A stretch of DNA of 64,000 nucleotides, from contig NZ_JAOQJI010000006.1 in assembly GCF_025567125.1 (NCBI RefSeq), forward strand, positions 75,336 through 139,335, given 5' to 3'. The stretch comes from Phocaeicola fibrisolvens. GTDB lineage: Bacteria; Bacteroidota; Bacteroidia; Bacteroidales; Bacteroidaceae. The notes beneath the pieces were generated by a model. It was not told where the DNA came from and searched no databases. It worked only from the letters and a program-made list of their open reading frames with translations. Position numbers and translations under genes: made by a program. How positions within the stretch are numbered: the stretch's first letter is position 1; each line of letters starts with the position of its first letter. This document shows positions 44,147 to 53,471 of the stretch, piece after piece.

Positions 44147-46132
44147 TTAGATAGGTTTATATTCTACAAAAGCTTCCATGGCTTCATAACAAGCCAATCC
44201 TAAGTGGTCATAAAGCGAAGCAGTTCCGCGGTTGCGGTCTTCACTTCTCTGCCAGAACAGACGTTCGTCATTACCCAGGAACGGAGCGCTTTCCATTTGC
44301 GACTGATGTTTCAGGATGGAATTGCGTTTTGCACGAAGTTCTTCCGGACTTAACGGTACAGCCATTTCGATGTTCTCGATTTCCCATTCAGCCCATGCAC
44401 CACGGTACATCCAGATGCGGCAGTCTTTCAGCCATTCAGCTCCTGCGTTCTTTTCCTCATCGATGGCAGCGAAGACAGCGTCTGTACATACACGGTGAGT
44501 ACCGTGCGGGTCAGCCAAGTCACCGGCTACGTAAATCTGATGAGGTTGCACTTCACGAAGCAGGTTCAGCACGATTTCCACGTCGGCTTCGCTAATCGGA
44601 TTCTTTTCAATTTTTCCTGTTTCATAGAACGGAAGATCCAGGAAGTGGCAGCGGTTGAGCGGGATTCGGTTGAACGTACAAGCCGTACGTGCTTCTCCAC
44701 GGCGGATAAGGCCCTTGATTGTCAGGATATCGCGTGTATCCATATCGCCTTCTTTCTTTGTAGAGAAGAACTGCTTGATTTCTGCATATTTGTCACTGAT
44801 TACCTTGTCTTCGCTGTTCTCAAACAGTTGGTTGAAACCGTTGATAAAGTGCATGAAGCGTACCACTTCTTCATCGCCTACGGCAATGTTGCCGGAAGTT
44901 TCGTAAGCTACGTGTACTTCATGCCCCTGTTGTACGAGACGGCGCAAAGTACCTCCCATGGAGATGACGTCATCGTCTGGGTGCGGGGAGAATACTACTA
45001 CCCGTTTCGGGAATGGTTTGGCGCGTTCCGGACGGTATGTATCGTCTGCATTCGGCTTTCCTCCCGGCCATCCGGTAATGGTGTGCTGCAGGTCGTTGAA
45101 CACTTTGATGTTGGCATTGTAGGCAGAGCCGTAGAGTGCCAGCAATTCGCTCAACCCATTTTCGTTATAATCTTTATTGGTCAGTTTTAGAATTGGTTTG
45201 TTGAGCGTGGTGCACAGCCATACGATGGCACTTCTTACTAGTTTGTCGTTCCATTCACAGCTGGTTACCAGCCACGGGCGCTGGATACGTGTCAGATGAG
45301 CGGCTGCAGCCAAGTCAATGCAGACAGATGTATTGGCATGGATTTGCAGGTAAGAAGCGGGTAAAGTGTCACTTACCTTGTCTTCTACCGCACTTCGGAT
45401 AATGTCGGCTTTATCTTCTCCCCATGCCAGTAGGTAAACTTTCCGTGCACTCAGAATGGTGTTAATTCCCATGGTGATGGAGCAGGGAGGCAGATTGTCT
45501 ACTCCGATGTTGTGTGCAGCTTCCGAACGGGAGGTTGCATCAATCAAAATCAGACGGGTAGTCGAGCTGGCGTGTGAGCCTGGTTCGTTCATACCGATAT
45601 TACCTTCCCGACCTACTCCCATGATGACAATGTCGATACCACCGAAAGTTTGGATGCGCTGTTCATACAAGCGGCAGTGTTCCGTAATGGCTTCCTGTGG
45701 AATTGTTCCGTCCATCGTAAAGATGTTTTGACGGTCGATGTCTATCTGTGAAAGGAAAAGCTTGTTCAGATGGTTGAAACTGCTTCCTGCACCTTCTGTC
45801 AAAGGGTAGTATTCGTATAGGTTGAAGAATACCACGTTGCGGAAGCTGACACCTTCGTCCTTGTGCTTGCGGATTAATTCGGCAAACAGCGGACGCAGGG
45901 AAGCTCCGGTACCTACGGCAATGGTGCAGAATTTACCTTCCCGTTGTCTGTCCTGTATTTTGGCTACGATTTCATTGGCGATTTGTACCACACCTTCTTC
46001 AATGGTTTCAAAAATGTGGGTAGGTATTTTTTCCAGTCGTGTCAGTACAGAACGTTCCACCGCGTTTTCAGGCCGATAGTATCGGGGAGATACGCGGTTC
46101 AGTGAGATTTGAGAGCTAAGATTGGTTCTCAT
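44147..46132 (-). CDS. NagB-like domain fused to PIG-L (LmbE) deacetylase
   Basis: The 661-residue cytosolic protein has residues about 30-310 homologous to glucosamine-6-phosphate deaminase, but active-site positions are changed: E. coli D72 is Y106 (FFNLYEYYP), D141 is E176 and H143 is N178 (GVGREGNIGMNEPG). Only the Glu of NEP is kept. Residues about 374-661 form a PIG-L/LmbE zinc deacetylase with SPHPDDDVISMGG (H384, D387) and DPHGTHRVC. This half should remove an N-acetyl group from an amino-sugar compound. It starts 11 bp after nagB, so the two are coexpressed. Databases often name the fusion 'glucosamine-6-phosphate deaminase', which the residues argue against. The NagB half may bind sugar phosphate as a sensor or scaffold. 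Confidence 0.9.
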   Translation of the reverse strand: MRTNLSSQISLNRVSPRYYRPENAVERSVLTRLEKIPTHIFETIEEGVVQIANEIVAKIQDRQREGKFCTIAVGTGASLRPLFAELIRKHKDEGVSFRNVVFFNLYEYYPLTEGAGSSFNHLNKLFLSQIDIDRQNIFTMDGTIPQEAITEHCRLYEQRIQTFGGIDIVIMGVGREGNIGMNEPGSHASSTTRLILIDATSRSEAAHNIGVDNLPPCSITMGINTILSARKVYLLAWGEDKADIIRSAVEDKVSDTLPASYLQIHANTSVCIDLAAAAHLTRIQRPWLVTSCEWNDKLVRSAIVWLCTTLNKPILKLTNKDYNENGLSELLALYGSAYNANIKVFNDLQHTITGWPGGKPNADDTYRPERAKPFPKRVVVFSPHPDDDVISMGGTLRRLVQQGHEVHVAYETSGNIAVGDEEVVRFMHFINGFNQLFENSEDKVISDKYAEIKQFFSTKKEGDMDTRDILTIKGLIRRGEARTACTFNRIPLNRCHFLDLPFYETGKIEKNPISEADVEIVLNLLREVQPHQIYVAGDLADPHGTHRVCTDAVFAAIDEEKNAGAEWLKDCRIWMYRGAWAEWEIENIEMAVPLSPEELRAKRNSILKHQSQMESAPFLGNDERLFWQRSEDRNRGTASLYDHLGLACYEAMEAFVEYKPI

Positions 46133-46143
46133 GTTTCAACGGA

Positions 46144-46935
46144 TTAAAGATTGTTTTTTTCGATGTCTTTAAAGTATTTGTAAGTGCCGACTTTCAGTTC
46201 ATCGGTAGCAGCTTCGTCGCATACGATGATGCCGTGCTGGTGCATCTGCAATGCGCTGATTGTCCACATCTGTGTGATTCCTCCTTCTACGGCATGTTGC
46301 AAGGCACGTGCCTTGTTGTGTCCGTTACAGATAATCAACACTTCCTTGGCAGAAAGTACGGTACCTACTCCTACGGTCAAGGCTGTTTTAGGCACTTTGT
46401 TTACGTCGTTTTCAAAGAAACGAGAGTTGGCAATGATGGTGTCGGTAGTCAGTGTTTTCACACGAGTGCGTGAGCTCAGTGAAGAACCCGGTTCGTTGAA
46501 TGCGATGTGACCGTCAGGACCGATACCTCCCAGGAACAAGTCGATGCCGCCGAACTTTTCAATTTCTTTTTCATAATTGGCACATTCTGCTTCCAAATCG
46601 GCTGCATTTCCGTTCAGGATGTGGATGTTCTCCTTGCAGATGTCAATGTGGTTGAAGAAATTGTTGAACATGAAAGAATGGTAGCTTTCCGGGTGAGATT
46701 CTGGAAGTCCTACGTATTCATCCATATTGAAGGTCACTACGTTTTTGAAAGACACCACTCCTTTTTTGTTCAATTCAATCAAGGCTTTATACATTCCCAG
46801 TGGGGAAGAACCCGTGGGAAGTCCTAATACAAACGGCTTTTCTTTTGTAGGGTTAGCTGCGTTGATTTTCTTTGCAACATAATTTGCTGCCCAGCTGGAC
46901 AGAGCACTGTAATCAGGTTCAATGATTAGTCTCAT
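46144..46935 (-). CDS. nagB: Glucosamine-6-phosphate deaminase
   Basis: Converts glucosamine-6-phosphate to fructose-6-phosphate and ammonia. At 263 residues it is close to the E. coli enzyme. All catalytic motifs are intact: VLGLPTGSSPLGMYKALIEL for phosphate binding, TFNMDEYVGL (Asp72 equivalent), and GGIGPDGHIAFNEPGSS (Asp141, His143, Glu148 equivalents). It is first gene of a two-gene operon with the NagB-like/PIG-L fusion and divergent from the ROK regulator, with a well-formed promoter at 47006-47037. The role is amino-sugar catabolism feeding glycolysis. Confidence 0.97.
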   Translation of the reverse strand: MRLIIEPDYSALSSWAANYVAKKINAANPTKEKPFVLGLPTGSSPLGMYKALIELNKKGVVSFKNVVTFNMDEYVGLPESHPESYHSFMFNNFFNHIDICKENIHILNGNAADLEAECANYEKEIEKFGGIDLFLGGIGPDGHIAFNEPGSSLSSRTRVKTLTTDTIIANSRFFENDVNKVPKTALTVGVGTVLSAKEVLIICNGHNKARALQHAVEGGITQMWTISALQMHQHGIIVCDEAATDELKVGTYKYFKDIEKNNL

Positions 46936-47005
46936 GGTGGTTAGAATTTTGAATATTGAAATTTATTTTTAACTGTTTTCTTTGATTAAAATCGTCTTAC
47001 TCCTG

Positions 47006-47037
47006 CAAATATATCAAAGCTTACTCAGAAAGGCAAA
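47006..47037 (-). promoter_or_regulatory. Promoter of the nagB operon
   Basis: The minus strand reads TTTG (47037-47034), 20 bases, TATATTTG (47013-47006): full consensus. It is divergent from the ROK regulator promoter 70 bp away, so one operator could control both. Confidence 0.75.
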
Positions 47038-47081
47038 TAAAAAAATAGATTTTTTATGCATGAGTTTTTAAAGAAAAATTC

Positions 47082-47089
47082 TACATTTG
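47082..47089 (+). promoter_or_regulatory. -7 element of the ROK regulator promoter
   Basis: TACATTTG, full consensus, 28 bp before the ATG. It is embedded in a small dyad, ACATTTGTAAATGT (47084-47097), which could be an autoregulatory operator. Confidence 0.55.
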
Positions 47090-47116
47090 TAAATGTTTCT
47101 ATAAAAAATAACGAAT

Positions 47117-48322
47117 ATGGGTCAGACTCTATTGACGAATATACAGAAAGGCGTTAAAAGTGCGCTCGTAAAGCAGCGTATCATTACACATTTGATTTAT
47201 GCAGGCAGCACCACGATTACAGATTTATCTAAATCAATGGGCCTAAGTGTTCCTACCGTGACGAAGTTTGTGGATGAAATGTGTAGGGAGGGATACGTGA
47301 ACGATTGTGGAAAACTGGAAACCAGCGGAGGGCGTCATCCAAGTTTGTATGGATTGAATTCGGATTCTGCTTATTTTATAGGAGTGGCTTTGGCAGTGCA
47401 GTCTTTAAGCTTGGGAGCCATTAATTTTAAGGGGGATGTGTTGCAGACTAAGATGGAAATTCCGTTTAAGTTGGAGAATACACCGGAATGTCTGGAGCGT
47501 ATTTGCCGGGAAATAGAAACATTTATTGATGAACTCCCTTGTGATAAGTCAAAAATATTGAATATCTGTATCGGCATGACGGGACGTGTCAATCCGGAAA
47601 CAGGATGCAGCTATACCCATCTGACGTTTGGTGACAAGCCACTGGCTGAAATGTTCACAGAAAGACTGGGCATTAATGTCTGCATTGATAATGACAGCCG
47701 TGCCATGGCATACGGGGAGTTCATTACGCGTCCGGAAAAGTGTCCGAAAAATCTTATCTTTGTCAATGTGAACTGGGGGTTGGGGTTGGCTATCATCATC
47801 GATGGCAAACTCTATTCTGGAATGTCTGGATTTGCAGGTGAATTTGGACACAACTATGGATATGACAATCAGCAGATTTGTTATTGTGGAAAGAAAGGAT
47901 GTATCGAGACAGAAGTTTCTTGTTCGGCATTGTATCGTAAGTTTATAGCCCGTCTCCGTCAGGGAGAAAATTCCATTTTGCTGAAGGAAAAATCTATCGA
48001 TGAAATTACTTTGGCGGATATTATTTCTGCGGTCCGTCGGGAGGATGTATTGGCTATTGAACTGGTGGAAGAGATTGGAGCAAAACTGGGACGTCACATT
48101 GGCGATTTAATCAATGTATTCAATCCGGAACAAGTGATTATTGGTGGTGAATTCTCTAAAGTAGGTGAATATTTGCTTCCGCCGGTCATTTCGGCTGTCC
48201 GAAAATATACACTGAATCTGATGTATAAGGATTCAGACATCGTATTGTCTGAGCTGAAGGAGAAGGCCAATGTAATCGGTTCTTCTTTGCTGTCGAGAAG
48301 TAAATTGTTTGCGTTGGAATAA
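47117..48322 (+). CDS. ROK-family transcriptional regulator (NagC/Mlc type)
   Basis: The 401-residue protein has an N-terminal winged HTH (about 20-80; ITHLIYAGSTTITDLSKSMG, LSVPTVTKFVDEM) followed by the ROK sugar-kinase-like fold. The latter has IDNDSRAMAYGEF, NWGLGLAIIIDGKLYSGMSG, the zinc motif CYCGKKGCIETEVS and NVFNPEQVIIGGEF. ROK regulators release DNA on binding a phosphosugar or sugar. Divergence from nagB makes it the probable repressor of the nag operon with an amino-sugar inducer. Kinase activity is unlikely given the DNA-binding domain. The following terminator separates it from the convergent HAD gene. Confidence 0.93.
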   Translation: MGQTLLTNIQKGVKSALVKQRIITHLIYAGSTTITDLSKSMGLSVPTVTKFVDEMCREGYVNDCGKLETSGGRHPSLYGLNSDSAYFIGVALAVQSLSLGAINFKGDVLQTKMEIPFKLENTPECLERICREIETFIDELPCDKSKILNICIGMTGRVNPETGCSYTHLTFGDKPLAEMFTERLGINVCIDNDSRAMAYGEFITRPEKCPKNLIFVNVNWGLGLAIIIDGKLYSGMSGFAGEFGHNYGYDNQQICYCGKKGCIETEVSCSALYRKFIARLRQGENSILLKEKSIDEITLADIISAVRREDVLAIELVEEIGAKLGRHIGDLINVFNPEQVIIGGEFSKVGEYLLPPVISAVRKYTLNLMYKDSDIVLSELKEKANVIGSSLLSRSKLFALE

Positions 48323-48346
48323 TATAAAGTATTTGGATAATATAAT

Positions 48347-48401
48347 AATCCACGGAAAGAGAAGTAGGCATGTCGGTACGACTCTTTTCGTGGATTTTTT
48401 T
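48347..48401. terminator. Terminator between ROK regulator and HAD gene
   Basis: AATCCACGGAAAGAG and CTCTTTTCGTGGATT pair with one mismatch, and seven T follow on the plus strand. On the minus strand the run after the stem is weaker (ATTAT), so it mainly serves the ROK gene. Confidence 0.78.
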
Positions 48402-48402
48402 G

Positions 48403-49143
48403 TTATAGGGAAATTGTTTGTAGACCTTGGTAAAACGCTTCCCAGTTTTCATTGAAGGACTGCATGGAGGGGAAAAGCAGATTGGCTCCTTCTTGCAGGA
48501 GTACTTCATTTGGAAGGGGGCCTGTATTCAAGGCTACGGTAAATATTCCAGCTGCTACTCCGGCACGTACGCCGAGCGGGGCATTTTCGATGACAATTGC
48601 TTCATTTGCTTTGATTCCAGCTTTTTGTAAGGCCATCAGATAGGGTTCAGGGTTGGGCTTTCCGTATTTTACATCAAAAGCTGTAACCATCAGCTCACGG
48701 TGGAAAATATCCGGGAAGTAGTGATTCAGTTTGTCCAATAAGGAATGTTGTCCGGAGCCGGTCACTACCATGGGAATAAGTCCGGTTGCCTTGATCTTAT
48801 TCAGTACTTCGAGGGCCCCGGGCATGGGAGTTGCTTTAGGTAGACTGTTAAACAAATCACTTTTCGTTTGGTAGATGTTTTTGATTTCTTCTTCAGAAGC
48901 TTCATAACCTCTTTCCCGTTGGCTGACAATATTAATGGTGGAAGCACCCGTTCGGCCTTCGTGTAGATAGGCCTCTTCTCTGCTCAGGTTCATGCCGTAT
49001 TGTTTCATAGCTTCATGCCAAGCTGTGGCATGGTTTTTCATGGAATCGAACAGCACGCCGTCCATATCGAACAAGACGGCTTTCAAGTTGATTTGTGTAA
49101 AATGATGGGTAGTGAGATATTGATGGATTTCTTGTTGAAACAT
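48403..49143 (-). CDS. HAD-superfamily phosphatase, beta-phosphoglucomutase-like
   Basis: The 246-residue protein has HAD motif I KAVLFDMDGVLFDSM (nucleophile Asp and general acid Asp), motif II VVTGSG, motif III Lys in KYGKPNPEPYLMA, and motif IV VIENAPLGVRAGVAAG. The alpha-helical cap lies between motifs I and II (C1 type). The family covers beta-phosphoglucomutases and small phosphatases on sugar phosphates; motif IV VIENAPLG resembles phosphatases more than mutases. It is the last gene of a lysS-gpsA-pgi-HAD run, 128 bp after pgi with a long hairpin in between. Substrate unknown. Confidence 0.9.
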   Translation of the reverse strand: MFQQEIHQYLTTHHFTQINLKAVLFDMDGVLFDSMKNHATAWHEAMKQYGMNLSREEAYLHEGRTGASTINIVSQRERGYEASEEEIKNIYQTKSDLFNSLPKATPMPGALEVLNKIKATGLIPMVVTGSGQHSLLDKLNHYFPDIFHRELMVTAFDVKYGKPNPEPYLMALQKAGIKANEAIVIENAPLGVRAGVAAGIFTVALNTGPLPNEVLLQEGANLLFPSMQSFNENWEAFYQGLQTISL

Positions 49144-49165
49144 GGTGATACATTTTTATAATATT

Positions 49166-49241
49166 CAGGCACGCATTACATGAATGCAATTCCTTACCTT
49201 GATAAATAATCAGGAAGGTGTTTTCATGTAATTCGTGCCTG
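49166..49241. other. Long imperfect hairpin between pgi and the HAD gene
   Basis: CAGGCACGCATTACATGAA (49166-49184) is complementary to TTCATGTAATTCGTGCCTG (49223-49241) with one mismatch, a stem of 19 bp enclosing a 38-base loop. No T run follows on the minus strand, so it is a poor terminator. It could act in mRNA processing or stability between the two genes. Confidence 0.7.
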
Positions 49242-49271
49242 TAAATGCAACAACGGAGTAACCGTCTTGTC

Positions 49272-50621
49272 TTATTTCTTCAGACGAGCCTGGATTGCTT
49301 CTGATTCTTTTTCGTATCCCGGTTTGTTCAGAAGAGCGAACATATTCTTTTTGTAGGCTTCTACACCTGGTTGGTTAAACGGATTTACTTCGAGCAGGTA
49401 ACCGCTGATTCCACAAGCCTTTTCAAAGAAGTAGATAAGCTGTCCGAGATAGTATTCGTTCAATGAAGGCACGCTGACACGCAAGTTAGGAACGCCTCCG
49501 TCTACGTGGGCAAGCTGAGTACCCAGTTCGGCCATCTTGTTGACTTCGTCGATACGTTTTCCGGCCAGGAAGTTCAAGCCATCCAAGTTTTCTTCGTCGC
49601 TTGGGAAGTGGAGTTCGTGACTCGGAGTCTCAATAGAAACGACCGTTTCGAAGATAGTACGTTCACCTTGCTGAATCCATTGTCCCATGGAGTGCAAGTC
49701 GGTAGAGAAATCTACTGAGCTAGGATAGATACCTTTGTGGTCTTTTCCTTCAGATTCACCGTACAGCTGTTTCCACCATTCCATGAAATAGTGCAGTTTG
49801 GGCTGGAAGTTGACCAGAATTTCAATTTTCTTTCCGCTCTGGTACAATTCGTTACGAGTGGCAGCATACAAAGCAGCCGGGTTCTCGTACATATTTTCGT
49901 TGGCGCATACTTTTTCCATTTCGCAAGCACCGGCTACCAGCTGGTCGATATCGATTCCTGCAACTGCTATCGGAAGCAAACCTACCGGAGTCAGAACAGA
50001 AAAACGTCCGCCTACGTTGTCAGGGATGATGAATGATTTGTATCCTTCCTTGTCGGCTGTGACACGGGCTGCACCTTTCTTTGCATCAGTAACTGCTACG
50101 ATGACTTTGCGGGCCATTTCCTTGCCTCTCTGATCTTCACACTGTTTTTTCAGCAGACGGAAAGCCAAGGCTGTCTCTGTAGTGGTTCCTGATTTAGATA
50201 TGTTGATGACACCGAATTTTTTGTCTTTCAGGTATTCAGTCAGTTCAAACAGATAATCTTCGCTGATGTTGTGTCCGGCAAAGATGATAGTCGGATGTCC
50301 GGCTTTCTTTTCTTGCAACCAGGCAAAGCTGTTTGACATGGCTTCAATGACCGCGCGTGCACCCAAGTAACTTCCTCCGATACCTGCTACAACTACTACT
50401 TCGCAGTTTTCGCGAAGAGTTTGTGCGGTAGCTTTCAGGTCGTTCAAATGTTCCTTAGTGATGGAAGACGGTAAGTGCAACCAGCCCAAAAAGTCATTTC
50501 CCAAGCCTGTACCTTTTTCCAGTGTTTCCATACAAGCTTTTACTTTCGGTTCATAAGAAGCCAATTTTTCTTTGGAGATAAAATCCAAAGTCTTTTCCAC
50601 GTTTAGTTTAATGTTTTCCAT
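49272..50621 (-). CDS. pgi: Glucose-6-phosphate isomerase
   Basis: Interconverts glucose-6-phosphate and fructose-6-phosphate. The 449-residue form is the short bacterial PGI typical of Firmicutes and Bacteroidetes. Motifs are VAGIGGSYLGARAVIEA, INISKSGTTTETALAFRLL, GGRFSVLTPVGLLP, and the C-terminal QPGVEAYKKNMF with the conserved active-site lysine. Its start lies 14 bp downstream of the gpsA stop, so it belongs to the same operon. Confidence 0.97.
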   Translation of the reverse strand: MENIKLNVEKTLDFISKEKLASYEPKVKACMETLEKGTGLGNDFLGWLHLPSSITKEHLNDLKATAQTLRENCEVVVVAGIGGSYLGARAVIEAMSNSFAWLQEKKAGHPTIIFAGHNISEDYLFELTEYLKDKKFGVINISKSGTTTETALAFRLLKKQCEDQRGKEMARKVIVAVTDAKKGAARVTADKEGYKSFIIPDNVGGRFSVLTPVGLLPIAVAGIDIDQLVAGACEMEKVCANENMYENPAALYAATRNELYQSGKKIEILVNFQPKLHYFMEWWKQLYGESEGKDHKGIYPSSVDFSTDLHSMGQWIQQGERTIFETVVSIETPSHELHFPSDEENLDGLNFLAGKRIDEVNKMAELGTQLAHVDGGVPNLRVSVPSLNEYYLGQLIYFFEKACGISGYLLEVNPFNQPGVEAYKKNMFALLNKPGYEKESEAIQARLKK

Positions 50622-50635
50622 AACTGTTTCTAATT

Positions 50636-51631
50636 TTATCTAAATGAGTCAGTTAATAATTTGATTTCTATCATTGGGGATATTCGTTCATAAAGGATGT
50701 TGTAGACGGCATCTACAATCGGCATGTTCACGTGCAAGTGTTTGTTGAGTTCCTTGATACACTTGGTGCCGTAGTATCCTTCTGCAATCATTTCCATTTC
50801 AATCTGTGCACTTTTTACGGAGTATCCTTTTCCAATCATGGTGCCAAATACCCGGTTACGGCTGAAGTTGGAATAAGAGGTCACGAGAAGGTCACCTAGA
50901 TAGGCAGAGTCATTGGTGCAACGGTTTACGGGATGAACGGTATCTAGAAAACGGTTCATTTCCTGCAGTGCATTCGAAACCAGTACGGCTTGGAAGTTAT
51001 CTCCATATTTCAGACCACTACAGATTCCGGCTGCGATGGCGTACACATTTTTCAGGACGGAGGCATATTCAATGCCGGCTACGTCAGTGTTGACTGAAGT
51101 TTTGATATAGTGTCCGGCCAATTGTTTAGCAAACATCTTGGCTTTTTCTATGTCTTTGCATCCTACGGTAAGATAGGATAATCGTTCCAATGCTACTTCT
51201 TCCGCGTGACATGGACCTGCCAGCACGGCGATGTTATTTTCGGGTACATCATACATTTTGTGGAAGTAATCTGAAACAATCAGGTTCTCGTCCGGAACAA
51301 TACCTTTGATGGCGGTTACGATGAATTTATCCTTCAGCTTGGTCTTTAGCTTTTTGAGGTGACTTTTCAGATACGGTGAAGGGGTGACAAAAATCAGGGT
51401 ATCCGATTCTTTGACCACCTTATTGATGTCTGATGAAAAGTTGATACACTTCATATCAAAGCGTACACTTGTCAGATAGGCCGGATTATGTCCCAGACGT
51501 TTGAATTCTTCAATCCGATCGTCACGGCGCATATACCAGTTTATGGATTCAGCTTGGGTCAATATAATTTTTGCAATAGCAGTGGCCCAGCTTCCTCCCC
51601 CCATGATCGCTATTTTTCCGGGTAATTTCAT
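50636..51631 (-). CDS. gpsA: Glycerol-3-phosphate dehydrogenase (NAD(P)+)
   Basis: Reduces dihydroxyacetone phosphate to sn-glycerol-3-phosphate for phospholipid synthesis. ATG at 51631 gives 331 residues. The ATG at 51682 would add a 17-residue tail before the Rossmann motif and is unlikely. Motifs are KIAIMGGGSWATAIAKI, FVTPSPYLKSHL, NIAVLAGPCHAEEVA and GIEYASVLKNVYAIAAG containing the catalytic lysine. Placed between lysS and pgi on the same strand, a Bacteroides-typical arrangement as far as I recall. Confidence 0.96.
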   Translation of the reverse strand: MKLPGKIAIMGGGSWATAIAKIILTQAESINWYMRRDDRIEEFKRLGHNPAYLTSVRFDMKCINFSSDINKVVKESDTLIFVTPSPYLKSHLKKLKTKLKDKFIVTAIKGIVPDENLIVSDYFHKMYDVPENNIAVLAGPCHAEEVALERLSYLTVGCKDIEKAKMFAKQLAGHYIKTSVNTDVAGIEYASVLKNVYAIAAGICSGLKYGDNFQAVLVSNALQEMNRFLDTVHPVNRCTNDSAYLGDLLVTSYSNFSRNRVFGTMIGKGYSVKSAQIEMEMIAEGYYGTKCIKELNKHLHVNMPIVDAVYNILYERISPMIEIKLLTDSFR

Positions 51632-51707
51632 ACTCTTATCTCTTAATGAAAAAGCAGAATATGAAGAGTGAAGTCCATTCATTCACCCTTCATATACCTT
51701 CCTTCAT

Positions 51708-53435
51708 TTATTTAATCTTTTCTATCCAGCCCGCCACTTCGTCTACTGTCGGGTTCTTCAGCTCCAGTTTGTATTTTTTATTGATACCGCAGATATCCTG
51801 ATGGAGCTTTTGAGGATTGACATCTTTCATGTCATTTACCAGATTGTATCCGGCTTTCTGGAGAACTGGTACCCATTCTTCTGTTACACCCAGTTCCATG
51901 AACTTGGCCGGTGCATCTTTCGGGATGACTTTTTCCGGACGCATCTGTGGGAAGAACAATACTTCCTGGATGGTGTTCTGTCCGGTCATCAGCATGACCA
52001 GACGGTCCACACCAATACCCATACCTGAAGTAGGAGGCATGCCGTATTCCAAGGCACGCACAAAGTCCTTGTCAATAATCATGGCTTCGTCGTCTCCCTT
52101 TTCGCTCAGGCGCATCTGTTCCTCGAAACGTTCCAGCTGGTCAATTGGGTCGTTCAGCTCTGAATAAGCGTTGCAAAGTTCCTTTCCGTTCACCATCAGT
52201 TCGAAGCGTTCGGTCAGGTCCGGATTGTTGCGGTGCTTCTTGGTCAGCGGAGACATTTCAATCGGATAGTCGGTGATGAACGTCGGCTGGATGTAGTTGC
52301 CTTCACAGAATTCTCCGAAAATTTCGTCAATCAGCTTGCCTTTACCCATGGTCTCGTCGATTTCCATGTTCAGCTTCTGGCATACTTCCCGAATCTGTTC
52401 CTCGCTCATGCCTGTCAGGTCGTATCCGGTGAATTCTTTGATAGAATCCAGCATGGTGACGCGCTTGAACGGAGCTTTGAAACTGATCACATTGTCACCA
52501 ATCTTGACTTCTGTGGTACCGTTTACGTCCATGCAGATTTTCTCGAGCATGTTTTCCGTAAACTTCATCATCCAGTTGTAATCCTTGTAGGCCACGTAGA
52601 TTTCCATACAAGTGAATTCCGGGTTGTGCGTACGGTCCATACCTTCGTTACGGAAGTTCTTTCCAATTTCGTACACTCCTTCAAAACCACCCACAATCAG
52701 TCGTTTCAGATACAGCTCACTGGCAATACGCATGTACAAAGGAATGTCCAGTGCATTGTGGTGAGTGATAAACGGACGTGCGGTAGCACCTCCCGGAATA
52801 GACTGAAGAATCGGAGTTTCCACTTCCACATAACCTTTGGAATTGAAATACTCTCTCATGGAATTATAAATCTTGCTACGTTTCAAGAAAATATCTTTTA
52901 CTCCGTCGTTGACTACCAAGTCCACATAGCGTTGGCGGTAGCGGAGTTCAGGGTCTTCAAATTTATCGTATGCCACTCCGTCTTTGTATTTTACAATCGG
53001 AAGTGGACGGATTGATTTAGACAACACGGTCAGTTTCTGTGCATGGATAGAAACTTCACCAGTCTGTGTGCGGAATACGAAACCTTCGATTCCGATGAAG
53101 TCACCTAAATCCAGCAAACGTTTGAAAACGACATTGTATAAATCCTTGTTTTCATCCGGGCAGATGTCGTCACGGGTTATATATACTTGAATACGACCTT
53201 TGGAGTCTTGTAATTCGATGAAGGATGCCTTACCCATCACACGGCGAGACATGATACGTCCTGCCACAGATACTTTGCGGGGTTCTGCATCGTCTTTGAA
53301 TTCGGCTTTTATGTCAGTCGAAAAAGCGTTGGTTACATACTCGGCAGCAGGGTACGGATCAATCCCCATTGCTCTCAATTCGTTCAGGCTGTTGCGTCTG
53401 ATAATTTCCTGTTCGCTTAATTCTAATACGTTCAT
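51708..53435 (-). CDS. lysS: Lysyl-tRNA synthetase, class II
   Basis: Charges tRNA-Lys. The 575-residue protein is longer than the roughly 505-residue E. coli enzyme because of a C-terminal extension of about 70 residues (about 505-575; VLQKAGYNLVNDMKDVNPQK, PTVDEVAGWIEKIK), common in Bacteroidetes. An N-terminal OB-fold anticodon domain (SVAGRIMSRRVMGKASFIEL) precedes the class II core with motif 2 (FRNEGMDRTHNPEFTCMEIY) and motif 3 (GMGIGVDRLVMLMTG). The gene heads the lysS-gpsA-pgi operon. Confidence 0.97.
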   Translation of the reverse strand: MNVLELSEQEIIRRNSLNELRAMGIDPYPAAEYVTNAFSTDIKAEFKDDAEPRKVSVAGRIMSRRVMGKASFIELQDSKGRIQVYITRDDICPDENKDLYNVVFKRLLDLGDFIGIEGFVFRTQTGEVSIHAQKLTVLSKSIRPLPIVKYKDGVAYDKFEDPELRYRQRYVDLVVNDGVKDIFLKRSKIYNSMREYFNSKGYVEVETPILQSIPGGATARPFITHHNALDIPLYMRIASELYLKRLIVGGFEGVYEIGKNFRNEGMDRTHNPEFTCMEIYVAYKDYNWMMKFTENMLEKICMDVNGTTEVKIGDNVISFKAPFKRVTMLDSIKEFTGYDLTGMSEEQIREVCQKLNMEIDETMGKGKLIDEIFGEFCEGNYIQPTFITDYPIEMSPLTKKHRNNPDLTERFELMVNGKELCNAYSELNDPIDQLERFEEQMRLSEKGDDEAMIIDKDFVRALEYGMPPTSGMGIGVDRLVMLMTGQNTIQEVLFFPQMRPEKVIPKDAPAKFMELGVTEEWVPVLQKAGYNLVNDMKDVNPQKLHQDICGINKKYKLELKNPTVDEVAGWIEKIK

Positions 53436-53463
53436 TTGTTAGTATATTAACTCATTTTGGCTA

Positions 53464-53471
53464 CAAAAATA
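53464..53471 (-). promoter_or_regulatory. -7 element upstream of lysS
   Basis: TATTTTTG on the minus strand, 28 bp before the lysS ATG. No TTTG occurs at the right distance, so support is modest. The rest of the 241-bp gap to the next gene is AT-rich and holds the divergent promoter at 53632. Confidence 0.4.
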
